Below, one piece after another: positions 17,165 to 25,376 of a stretch of DNA of 45,966 nucleotides. This DNA comes from Bacteroidales bacterium H4 (GTDB taxonomy: Bacteria > Bacteroidota > Bacteroidia > Bacteroidales > Muribaculaceae). How positions within the stretch are numbered: position 1 is the first letter of the stretch; each line of letters begins with the position of its first letter. The stretch is taken from contig DAAP01000021.1 in the NCBI GenBank assembly GCA_001701165.1, positions 1-45,966 on the forward strand, written 5' to 3'. The notes under the pieces were generated by a model. That model had not been told where the DNA came from. It did no database searches and worked only from the letters and a program-made list of their open reading frames with translations. The translations under genes were made by a program, and so were the position numbers.

Positions 17165-19594
17165 ATGCATAAACTGTTCACATCTCTCGACAACCTCTTT
17201 GAATACATCATAGAGGATAAAAATTGGACCGGCGCAAATGCGGGACAAATCAACCGCTACCCGGTTAGATTTGTGTTGTTCGATAATTTCGCTGATTTCT
17301 ATCAGTTTATTGTTAATCGTCCGGATGGTATCTATAAGCACTCTATAGATACTATGCTTGACAAAGACAATCCCGACGAATTTTTGTCGTACACCGAGCT
17401 GTCGAAAGAAATTCGCGCCTTCACCAAAAAGATTCCGGCGAATGATTTCATAATCTACCCATTCTCTGAGCTGGCGAGATTTTATGACAACGATGACCAT
17501 AAGGAGTTTGACTCGTTGGTAACTACTATCCGAGGACAGCAAGCACCCGAAGACGCCCAACACAACCACATACGCCTTTATATTCCGATTGTGGGTATGC
17601 AAGGAAAGATGGACAAGTTTATGAAGGACAATTCCACCTATGTATGGGAGTATAAGTCGGAGACCGACAATGGCACATATAAGTTGATTATTACCGACGG
17701 AACAACCTACAATGTGTCCGGCTTGGAAGAAGAATATTCGGTCGTTCACAACCTGTATGAATGGCTTAAATTGTGGGAGAAAGGTGAAGACGTGCGCAAA
17801 TCAATCATTTGCAGTTCTCCGAATATCTTTGCAAATGTGCATTTTGCGCAACCGGACAATGCGTTTACTTATCTTGAATGCCGTAACGCTTACCAATTCC
17901 TAACCCAAGGACTTCACCTCGATTTAGGCTTGTTGACCGAACCGAATGAAGAAGAAATGCCATTTTGGGAAGAATTGGCGAAGCATATTGATATAACGAA
18001 CTTCGACTTCGACGAATTCGTTAGAGAGCACCTTAATACATTCACTCTCAAAAGTGGAGTGGACTTTATCAAATCGTGGTTTGACTGTGATACTGACTTC
18101 GACCGCTGGTTATTGACCTTATATTTCAAAAAAATATCGAATGGTCAAGGCTATATTTATCGTGCAGTATCGCAGTGCGCTTCGCTCAGTATGTCGGAAC
18201 TGTTCTCAAATATAGCTACGCTTATTTTCGACGAAGTAAACAAGGACGCATATCTGAAAGAACGACGACAGGCAATGATTATGGTTGCCGAAAAAAGCGT
18301 CAAAATCACAGATTTTGCTACTGATAAGCTTAGAGCCAAACTTTCGGCTATCGCAGCATCGCCGGAATCCGGAGGTTATTATTTGGCTGTGAAACTGCTC
18401 ACACCGCTCACCGATGCAGAACTACAGTTATGCATCGAATGGGTATCTCGAGGTAAGATCCATTGCGATGAAATTAAAGCGATATTCCCACAATTATACT
18501 ATTACCTCGAACCGCTGTCGCTCAATTCACTCGACAACTCCACACAATGGATCGCCAGCTATTTTGACGGCTACCGCCGTTCAAAACTTGCTGATAGCTT
18601 AGATTCAACTGTCGATGAAATTATTGCAGATAAAAACGCCAACGCAGCATCTTTCAGAAGTTGGCTCGATAATTTCAAGACCGTCAGAACCGTACTCTAT
18701 AATCGTAAAGACATTGACGTCCTCTACTGGATTGATGGTCTCGGCGTTGATTGGATTCCATTCATCCGCAATATAATCTCAAAATATTCTAAGGAGAATA
18801 TTTATCTAAATGAAATTTATATTGTTACTGCCGATCTGCCTACATCCACTTCGGTAAATAAAGCCAAACTCCAATCCTTGGTGCCGGAAGGACAACAACT
18901 CCCGAAAATCGGAGATCTGGATTCTTTTGCTCATTCTTCAAAATCTTATCCTCAATACATCATTGATGAAATGAAGATTGTGGAAGACACTATTTGCAAT
19001 GTGCTCGACCAATTCAACGGCAAGAAAATTGCCTTTGTTTCTGACCATGGTATCACATACCTTTCGCAGCTGGTGGATGGTTTGAAGATAGGCGGTATTA
19101 AGTCAGACCACGAAGGCCGTCTTGCTACTTATTCTTCACCGCTCGTTGACGATAACAATTATATCAAACTCGACGATGGGCAAACGGTTTGTTCATTAAC
19201 CCATCATTCACTCGTTGACAAAGTGAATAAAGGTCACGGCGCACATGGTGGTTGCACACCGGAGGAAGTGCTTGTACCGGTCATTATCGTATCTTCTCAG
19301 AAGAACGCAACAGCTTACTCGGTAAGCATCGTTAATGATGAAATTGACGGCACAATGCCGGTCGTTAGTTTCATTATCAAGGGGCTTTCTTCCATTGATA
19401 TACCCACTCTTGCTTATAATGGAGTGACATATCACCTTAAAAGTAAAGATAATAATACATATGAAAGCGAATGCCTTAACCTCGTTGATACGGCAACTAA
19501 AGTTACCGTATGTATAAATGAGGTACCGCTGAATTCCTTTAGCATAAAGGTTTCTACAGGCGCAACTGAAAACGACCTCTTTGACGGATTCTAA
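17165..19594 (+). CDS. pglZ: BREX PglZ-domain protein
   Basis: 809 residues. The C-terminal half has alkaline-phosphatase-superfamily PglZ features: YWIDGLG at 521-527 (metal-binding Asp), FVSDHG at 624-629 and GHGAHGGCTPEEVLVPVI at 690-707. These are typical metal-site positions of the PglZ domain, suggesting a metal-dependent phosphodiesterase or phosphatase activity. The N-terminal half (1 to about 500) is alpha-helical in character and unassigned. PglZ is the defining protein of BREX loci. It sits between brxC and brxL with 9- and 12-base gaps, in one transcription unit. Confidence 0.9.
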   Translation: MHKLFTSLDNLFEYIIEDKNWTGANAGQINRYPVRFVLFDNFADFYQFIVNRPDGIYKHSIDTMLDKDNPDEFLSYTELSKEIRAFTKKIPANDFIIYPFSELARFYDNDDHKEFDSLVTTIRGQQAPEDAQHNHIRLYIPIVGMQGKMDKFMKDNSTYVWEYKSETDNGTYKLIITDGTTYNVSGLEEEYSVVHNLYEWLKLWEKGEDVRKSIICSSPNIFANVHFAQPDNAFTYLECRNAYQFLTQGLHLDLGLLTEPNEEEMPFWEELAKHIDITNFDFDEFVREHLNTFTLKSGVDFIKSWFDCDTDFDRWLLTLYFKKISNGQGYIYRAVSQCASLSMSELFSNIATLIFDEVNKDAYLKERRQAMIMVAEKSVKITDFATDKLRAKLSAIAASPESGGYYLAVKLLTPLTDAELQLCIEWVSRGKIHCDEIKAIFPQLYYYLEPLSLNSLDNSTQWIASYFDGYRRSKLADSLDSTVDEIIADKNANAASFRSWLDNFKTVRTVLYNRKDIDVLYWIDGLGVDWIPFIRNIISKYSKENIYLNEIYIVTADLPTSTSVNKAKLQSLVPEGQQLPKIGDLDSFAHSSKSYPQYIIDEMKIVEDTICNVLDQFNGKKIAFVSDHGITYLSQLVDGLKIGGIKSDHEGRLATYSSPLVDDNNYIKLDDGQTVCSLTHHSLVDKVNKGHGAHGGCTPEEVLVPVIIVSSQKNATAYSVSIVNDEIDGTMPVVSFIIKGLSSIDIPTLAYNGVTYHLKSKDNNTYESECLNLVDTATKVTVCINEVPLNSFSIKVSTGATENDLFDGF

Positions 19595-19606
19595 AAATAA
19601 TCTATT

Positions 19607-21070
19607 ATGGACGAATTATTATCAAATAAAATTCGCGAGCAATTTTCAGCGATGACGATATATAAGGACCCGACTTTTACGGGCAGCCTTTTTGCAGGTA
19701 GAAATCTCCCTTCATTTGTCAAGGACTTTTTGCTCAAAAGATATATTAACCCTGACGGCAGCGTCAATAGCGAAAAACTTACAATTTTTCTTGATGCGGT
19801 AATTCCCACTGAACAATCGGTAGTTAAAGACAAGCTCGATTGTGGTGAGGAGCTCACCTTGCTCACTCGTTTTATTATATATATTGACCTCGTAAAGGGT
19901 GTTCGTCGTTTCTCCATCCCCGATATGGGTATCAAACAGAATGAGGGACAAATACCTGAATATGTCTACAAAGCACATGCCGGCGAACTTGTGGACGGCG
20001 AGAAATGGGGAATAATCAAACTGGCTCTTTTGCCTGATGACGATGGCAAAAAGAACCACGTTGAGATGGTTGACTACAAGCCTTTCAAGCCTTATAAGTC
20101 GGTCGATATTAACTACCTCAAAAATGCTCGTGAAGCATTTACCACAAAAGAATGGATTGACTTTCTGCTGTCGTCAATGGAATATGACGCAAATGGCTTT
20201 TCTTCTCTAACCGAGAAGTTAGAGTTTGTCACTCGATTGCTGATATTTGTTGAGCCACGGCTCAATGTTATTGAGCTGGCTCCAAAAGGCACCGGTAAGT
20301 CGTATGTATTTGGGAATCTTTCCAAGTACGGTTGGCTCGTCAGTGGGGGCAAGGTAACCCGCGCAAAACTATTTTACGACAAGCAGAAGCAGCAAAATGG
20401 TATAATGAAAAATCACGATTTCACCGCTTTCGATGAAATCCAAACCATAGTATTCCAGGAACCTGCAGAGATTCAAGCTGCGCTTAAATCTTACTTGGAG
20501 TCTGGCAAAACCACCATTGACAACAACGAGTTTACCTCAGAGTGCGGTCTAATGTTGATGGGCAACATACCGCTCGACGGCAACAAGCGTCCGGTGAATT
20601 ATCGTTACTTCGACTCGCTTCCGCAGAATTTCAGAGAGTCTGCGCTGCTTGACCGTTTCCATTGCTTTATTGAAGGCTGGCACTTGCCTCGCATTCATAA
20701 AGGGATGATCTTCAAAGGCTGGACTATAAACGTAGAATATTTCTCCGAAATACTCCACGCACTGCGAACACAAAGCATCTACGGAATAGTGTTCGACCAA
20801 ATGGTTGGATACGACAATAATGCTGATACCCGAGATTTTAATGCTGTTAAACGCATCACCGTTGGATATATGAAACTGCTTTTTCCTCATTGGACCAGTG
20901 TGGATAAAGTTGACCCCAAAGAATTCGACCAGTATTGCCTACAACCGGCAATCCGTCGCCGTGGCATCGTCAAAGAGCAATGCCACTATATCGACCCCGA
21001 GTTCAAGGCTGCAATGCCCGGCTTCTGGGTTATTGACAAAGGATGCGTAGAACAAGACCCATTTGCATAA
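19607..21070 (+). CDS. brxL: BrxL-like AAA+ ATPase, short form
   Basis: 487 residues. It matches BrxL at the N-terminus (FTGSLFAGRNLPSFVKDFLL, 24-43) and in the AAA+ core: Walker A APKGTGKS (225-232), Walker B FTAFDEIQ (272-279), and LLDRFHCFIEGWHLPRI. BrxL of type 1 BREX is about 680 residues and ends in a Lon-protease-like domain; this protein stops after the ATPase part, with no Ser-Lys protease region. It is therefore probably an ATP-driven DNA-binding ring without a C-terminal Lon-like part, either the native type 4 form or a truncation. It is the last certain gene of the operon. Confidence 0.87.
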   Translation: MDELLSNKIREQFSAMTIYKDPTFTGSLFAGRNLPSFVKDFLLKRYINPDGSVNSEKLTIFLDAVIPTEQSVVKDKLDCGEELTLLTRFIIYIDLVKGVRRFSIPDMGIKQNEGQIPEYVYKAHAGELVDGEKWGIIKLALLPDDDGKKNHVEMVDYKPFKPYKSVDINYLKNAREAFTTKEWIDFLLSSMEYDANGFSSLTEKLEFVTRLLIFVEPRLNVIELAPKGTGKSYVFGNLSKYGWLVSGGKVTRAKLFYDKQKQQNGIMKNHDFTAFDEIQTIVFQEPAEIQAALKSYLESGKTTIDNNEFTSECGLMLMGNIPLDGNKRPVNYRYFDSLPQNFRESALLDRFHCFIEGWHLPRIHKGMIFKGWTINVEYFSEILHALRTQSIYGIVFDQMVGYDNNADTRDFNAVKRITVGYMKLLFPHWTSVDKVDPKEFDQYCLQPAIRRRGIVKEQCHYIDPEFKAAMPGFWVIDKGCVEQDPFA

Positions 21071-21077
21071 ATAGGTT

Positions 21078-21296
21078 GTGGAAGATGATGATATTGAAGA
21101 TGCATTTGTGTCGGAATTAAAGACCAAATTCCCCGCTATTGTAACGCAGGATGGCACGCTAATCGTTGATAAACGTCAGGGATTGATGTTATTGCGTTTA
21201 ATTGACAATAGCTCGTTAAAAATAGAGCGTTATGCGCTGTTTGTATATATACGGCGCGATGGTCTGCGGCGGATGTGCACGGTTGGCGGTCGATGA
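21078..21296 (+). CDS. Small acidic protein or truncated gene after brxL
   Basis: A 72-residue frame with GTG start 7 bases after the brxL stop, sequence beginning VEDDDIEDAFVSELKTKF. The first 50 or so residues have AT-rich, island-like codons; the last 20 (RRDGLRRMCTVGGR) read like GC-rich chromosomal DNA in a chance frame. It could be a gene cut at the island edge near 21230. No family recognised. It ends 38 bases before the convergent ligA stop. Confidence 0.4.
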   Translation: MEDDDIEDAFVSELKTKFPAIVTQDGTLIVDKRQGLMLLRLIDNSSLKIERYALFVYIRRDGLRRMCTVGGR

Positions 21297-21333
21297 TTTT
21301 TGTCAGCAGGTAGTGGGCGGATGTTGGTCGGGG

Positions 21334-23355
21334 TCAGTCGGTGGGGGAGATCATGGCGAGGAAGGCGTTTTCGTCGATGATGGGGATGCCGAGGGTGCGT
21401 GCCTTTTCGAGCTTGGCGGGACCCATATTCTCGCCGGCGAGGACGTAATCGGTTTTGCGCGAGATTGAGCCGACATTTTTGCCGCCGTGCTGCTCGATTA
21501 TCTGCTTGTACTCGTCGCGGCTGTGTAGGGCGAAGACACCGCTGATGACTATCGACTTGCCGGCCAGGGCGTTGCTGACGGGCGCGGTGTCTGTGGCAAT
21601 GGCCATCTGCACGCCGGCTTGGCGCAGCCGTTCGACCATTTCGCGATTGGTGTCCTGCGCGAAATATTCGATGATGCTTCGGGCTATGATTTCGCCCACG
21701 TCTTCGATGGCTTGCAGTTCGGGCAGGGTCATGGACATTAGGCGGTCGATGCTTTCGGCGGTACGGGCTACTTTCTTGGCTGTGGTTTCGCCCACATTGG
21801 GTATGGACAGGGCAAATAGTACGCGTTCGAAAGGCACGGTGGTGCTGGCGCCAATGCCGTCGATGACGCGCTCGGCACTGCGTCGGCCAAATCCTTCGAG
21901 GTGCTCGAGGTCGCTCACTTGCAGAGCATATAGGTCGGCGGGCGTCTTTACCTTGCCTATATTGTACAACAGCTCGGCGGTCTCGGCGCCTATGCCATCG
22001 ATGTTCATGGCGTGGCGGCCTACAAAGTGCTCGATGCGTCCGACGATTTGCGGCGGGCAGGCCCATTTGTTGGGGCATACCCATGCGGCTTCGCCTTCGA
22101 TGCGCACCAGTGGGGTTCCGCACTTGGGGCAATGGGTTACGAAGACCACGGGGGCGCTGTCGGCGGGACGCTGTGATATGTCCACGCCGGTAATTTTAGG
22201 TATGATTTCGCCGCCTTTTTCGACATATACCATGTCTCCGTTGTGTATATCGAGGCTGCGCATTACATCGGCGTTGTGCAGCGAGGCGCGCTTGACGATG
22301 GTGCCGGACAGCAGCACCGGGTCGAGGTTGGCCACCGGGGTGATGGTACCCATGCGCCCTACTTCGAAGGATACGAAGTTCATACGAGTGAGGGCGCGTT
22401 CGGCTTGGAATTTATAGGCTATGGCCCAGCGCGGCGACTTGGCTGTAAACCCGAGGTTGAGCTGCTGTCGCAACGAATTGACTTTGAATACCAGGCCGTC
22501 CGTAGCTACGGGCAACTGCTTGCGTGCGGTGTCCCAGTAGGTTATGTATCGGTCAATCTCGTCTATATTGTGCAGCAATGTCATAGCATCGCTTACCTTG
22601 AAGCCCCATTGACGCACGCGCTGCATATTGTCGTAGTGGTTGTCGCAGGGCAGGTCTTCGCCCAGCAGGTAATAGAAATATGCATCGAGGCCGCGACGAG
22701 CCACTTCCGCGGGGTTGAGCAACTTCAGTGTTCCGGCGGCAGCATTGCGCGGGTTTGCGAAGAGCGGATCTCCGGCGTCTTCGCGCTCGGCGTTGAGGCG
22801 GTCGAATGCCGTCCACGGCAGGACAATCTCACCGCGCAATTCGAACATCTCGGGCCAGTCCGAGCCTTGGAGTGTCAGCGGAATGCTGCGTATGGTCTTG
22901 ACGTTTTCGGTGACGATATCTCCGCGCACGCCGTCGCCTCGAGTGACTGCACGCACCAGACGTCCGTGTTCGTATATCAACGATATGCCTGTGCCGTCAA
23001 ACTTCATTTCGCCTACGATGGCGACATTGGATTCGGCGGCGAGGTCGCGTCGTATGCGCGTGCCCCAAGTGTCGACTTCCTCGACCGAATAGGTGTTGGC
23101 CAGAGACAGCATAGGGTAGATATGTGCGACTTGTGCAAATCCTCGAGTAAGGTCGCTGCCGACGCGGTGCGTGGGTGATAACGGGTCATCATACTGCGGA
23201 TATTGTCGCTCGAGATTCTCGAGGCGGTGCATCATTTCGTCGAATTCGCGATCCGAAATTGTTGGGGCGTTGAGTACGTAGTAGTTGTGGTTGTGCTCGT
23301 TGAGTTCGAGGCGCAGGCGCTCGATTTTTGCGCGTATGCCGGCTGTATTGTCCAT
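21334..23355 (-). CDS. ligA: NAD-dependent DNA ligase
   Basis: The enzyme seals nicks in replication and repair using NAD. 673 residues, the normal length. The adenylation domain has the active-site Lys118 in EMKFDG. A four-Cys zinc finger follows the OB fold (CPKCGTPL and CPNKWAC), then helix-hairpin-helix motifs (GFGRRSAERVIDGIG, SIPNVGETTAKKVA) and a C-terminal BRCT domain (SIVISGVFALHSRDEYKQII). The start is at MDNTAGIRAK; a 35-residue upstream extension does not belong. A TAAATTTG box lies just upstream at 23390-23383. It is convergent with the BREX operon. Confidence 0.96.
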   Translation of the reverse strand: MDNTAGIRAKIERLRLELNEHNHNYYVLNAPTISDREFDEMMHRLENLERQYPQYDDPLSPTHRVGSDLTRGFAQVAHIYPMLSLANTYSVEEVDTWGTRIRRDLAAESNVAIVGEMKFDGTGISLIYEHGRLVRAVTRGDGVRGDIVTENVKTIRSIPLTLQGSDWPEMFELRGEIVLPWTAFDRLNAEREDAGDPLFANPRNAAAGTLKLLNPAEVARRGLDAYFYYLLGEDLPCDNHYDNMQRVRQWGFKVSDAMTLLHNIDEIDRYITYWDTARKQLPVATDGLVFKVNSLRQQLNLGFTAKSPRWAIAYKFQAERALTRMNFVSFEVGRMGTITPVANLDPVLLSGTIVKRASLHNADVMRSLDIHNGDMVYVEKGGEIIPKITGVDISQRPADSAPVVFVTHCPKCGTPLVRIEGEAAWVCPNKWACPPQIVGRIEHFVGRHAMNIDGIGAETAELLYNIGKVKTPADLYALQVSDLEHLEGFGRRSAERVIDGIGASTTVPFERVLFALSIPNVGETTAKKVARTAESIDRLMSMTLPELQAIEDVGEIIARSIIEYFAQDTNREMVERLRQAGVQMAIATDTAPVSNALAGKSIVISGVFALHSRDEYKQIIEQHGGKNVGSISRKTDYVLAGENMGPAKLEKARTLGIPIIDENAFLAMISPTD

Positions 23356-23382
23356 CGTGGTATATTGTGTGCTGTTGATGTG

Positions 23383-23390
23383 CAAATTTA
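23383..23390 (-). promoter_or_regulatory. -7 promoter element of ligA
   Basis: TAAATTTG on the minus strand, 28 bases before the ligA start. No clear -33 box. Confidence 0.5.
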
Positions 23391-23474
23391 GCGATTTTTT
23401 CTGTAAAATCGAGTGCACCCGGGATGTGTCGAAACAAAAGTCTTTGAAGTATACGACCAAGGCAAATAAAGTGC

Positions 23475-23482
23475 TAAATTTG
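23475..23482 (+). promoter_or_regulatory. -7 promoter element of the 23526 membrane protein
   Basis: TAAATTTG, 43 bases before the start codon; divergent from the ligA promoter. Confidence 0.5.
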
Positions 23483-23525
23483 CAGCCTCAAAAGCGAGAA
23501 CATCATATATCAAATAATTTGTTCA

Positions 23526-23936
23526 ATGAAAGCGTTAATTAAAGTCGGAGTTGTACTCAATCTCCTTATCGGCCTCGGCCACCTGCTGTGCATGGCTGCG
23601 TTGGATAAGATTTTCGCTATTTACGGCATCAGTGACGTTATGGATCGGATAGCGCAATACGGGACATATTTGCCTTATGTCATTACGATTATTATTGCCG
23701 TGGCCTTTTTTGTGGTTGCTCTTTACGGAATGTCAGCGCTCAAGACCATCCCTCGTTTGCCGTTGCAGACCACAGCTATGTCGACTATAGTTATAGTCTT
23801 TTCGGGCCGTGTAATTTGGGGACTTACGATGCTTGTACCGCACTTTACGTGGTTCGAATTATCATCGACAATTGTTGCGCTGTTGCTTGCCGTATGCTAC
23901 CTGCCGTATCTGTGTAGTAGTAGGGTACGCGATTGA
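23526..23936 (+). CDS. Small four-helix membrane protein, unknown
   Basis: 136 residues with four hydrophobic segments (about 5-25, 48-68, 80-100, 108-130) and few charges, so an integral inner-membrane protein. The first helix holds GLGHLLCM, reminiscent of small DoxX-like membrane proteins, but I cannot assign a family. It has a promoter at 23475 and stands alone between ligA and the next unit. Confidence 0.65.
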   Translation: MKALIKVGVVLNLLIGLGHLLCMAALDKIFAIYGISDVMDRIAQYGTYLPYVITIIIAVAFFVVALYGMSALKTIPRLPLQTTAMSTIVIVFSGRVIWGLTMLVPHFTWFELSSTIVALLLAVCYLPYLCSSRVRD

Positions 23937-24053
23937 AATACAGCGTGTTGGTGTGTAAATATTTGACTTTGCAACTTTGGTTTCTGTCCATCGTTGTCTG
24001 TGTAAGTAGTGCGGATTGTGCGTTGGCACGATGCGGATTAGGAAAATAATGAC

Positions 24054-24061
24054 TAACTTTG
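24054..24061 (+). promoter_or_regulatory. -7 promoter element heading the 24083-31195 gene run
   Basis: TAACTTTG, about 21 bases before the start at 24083. No other convincing promoter is seen between the genes from here to proA, whose gaps are at most 45 bases. Confidence 0.55.
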
Positions 24062-24082
24062 CGGTAAAACATCTGCACTGAT

Positions 24083-24460
24083 ATGAACGAAGACGATATA
24101 AAGGCACTGGCCTCGGATTGCGACGGCCTTGCCAATTACGAATACCTGGCCAACAACATCGGGCGCTGTGATGATGACATTCCGGCCATCATTGACAATA
24201 TGCAGCGAGTGGATCTTACCGGCCAATATATGGCCAGCGCGGCGCGATTTCTGCACGCTATAGATGCCGAGCATTACGCCGAAGCGGTACGTCGCCTTGT
24301 GGCGCTGACCATAGATCGCGACCGCGAGCGCCGCTACTTGGGCGATCTGATGACGAGCATTTACGGCGAAGATTATGCCGAGAGGACACCACAGCTTATA
24401 GCTACGGACAATAACTTCCGCCGTATGTACAAGCGTCTGTTTCCAGACAGTCCTATGTAA
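24083..24460 (+). CDS. Conserved-looking small soluble protein, unknown
   Basis: 125 residues, helical and charged, with no signal peptide or membrane segment. The C-terminal half (RRYLGDLMTSIYGEDYAER) resembles small Bacteroidales proteins of unknown function. It is the first gene after the promoter at 24054 and may be co-transcribed with the cyclophilin gene 43 bases downstream. No function assigned. Confidence 0.65.
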   Translation: MNEDDIKALASDCDGLANYEYLANNIGRCDDDIPAIIDNMQRVDLTGQYMASAARFLHAIDAEHYAEAVRRLVALTIDRDRERRYLGDLMTSIYGEDYAERTPQLIATDNNFRRMYKRLFPDSPM

Positions 24461-24503
24461 TGCGCCGGTACATACTTAAGACAACACATATAATTATACA
24501 CCA

Positions 24504-25376
24504 ATGATTAAGCAAATATTGGGCGTCATGGCCATAGCAACGGCACTGACGGCATGCGCCGGCAAGAGTGCCGACAACGCTAACGCCGCGGCCACAGACT
24601 CCGTCAAAGCACAGACAACAATGACAAATCCTGACACAACAGTACTCATTAAGACCTCCGAGGGCGATATCACCGTCCGCGTCTATGGCGATACGCCCAA
24701 ACACCAAGCCAACTTCCTAAAGTTGGTGCGCGAAGGCTATTACAACAATACATTGTTCCACCGCGTCATCAACGAATTTATGGTCCAGGCCGGTGACCCC
24801 GACAGCCGCGAAGCCAAGCCCGGGCAGCAGCTCGGCGCCGGCGGCCCCGACTACACCATCGAGGCCGAAATAGCATATCCCAAACACTTCCATAAGCGCG
24901 GTGCACTGGCCGCTGCCCGTCAGGGCGACCAAGTCAACCCCGAGAAACGCTCCTCCGGGTCGCAATTCTATATCGTCACCGGCAAGAAAGTCTCGGAAGC
25001 CGAACTCACGGCTATGGCTCGTCAAGGCGCCATGCAGGAAGAATTTAACCGTCTGGCCCAGGCCCATATGCAGCAGATACGTGCCATGCAGCAGTCCGGT
25101 GATCAGCAAGGTCTGATGGCGCTGCAAAACGAACTTGTGGAACAAGTCAATGCCAAATTTGCCAATGACAGCACTGCCGGCCTACCCAAGGAAATCATAG
25201 ACACATACGCAAAAATCGGCGGCACTCCGTTTCTGGACCGCAATTACACCGTCTTCGGCGAAGTGGTCAGCGGTATGGACGTTGTTGAAAAAATCGAAAA
25301 AGCCGAGACCGATGCCGGCGATCGTCCCGTTAAGGACATCCGCATAATATCGATGTCCATCATCGACAAGAAATGA
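24504..25376 (+). CDS. Cyclophilin-type peptidyl-prolyl isomerase, lipoprotein
   Basis: A 290-residue periplasm-facing foldase that catalyses cis-trans isomerisation of prolyl bonds. Lipobox LTAC with lipidated Cys18 follows a hydrophobic stretch. The cyclophilin core starts near residue 47 (IKTSEGDITVRVYGDTP), has FHRVINEFMVQAGD and GSQFYIVTGKK, and ends with YTVFGEVVSGMDVVEKI. A helical, Gln- and Met-rich insertion of about 60 residues (about 165-225) splits the core, a feature of several Bacteroidetes members. Its stop overlaps the M16 start by four bases (ATGA), so the two are translationally coupled. Confidence 0.92.
   Translation: MIKQILGVMAIATALTACAGKSADNANAAATDSVKAQTTMTNPDTTVLIKTSEGDITVRVYGDTPKHQANFLKLVREGYYNNTLFHRVINEFMVQAGDPDSREAKPGQQLGAGGPDYTIEAEIAYPKHFHKRGALAAARQGDQVNPEKRSSGSQFYIVTGKKVSEAELTAMARQGAMQEEFNRLAQAHMQQIRAMQQSGDQQGLMALQNELVEQVNAKFANDSTAGLPKEIIDTYAKIGGTPFLDRNYTVFGEVVSGMDVVEKIEKAETDAGDRPVKDIRIISMSIIDKK

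Noticed and set aside
22243..23178. A 311-codon plus-strand frame within ligA
   Set aside because: Antisense shadow of ligA, which is unmistakable on the other strand.
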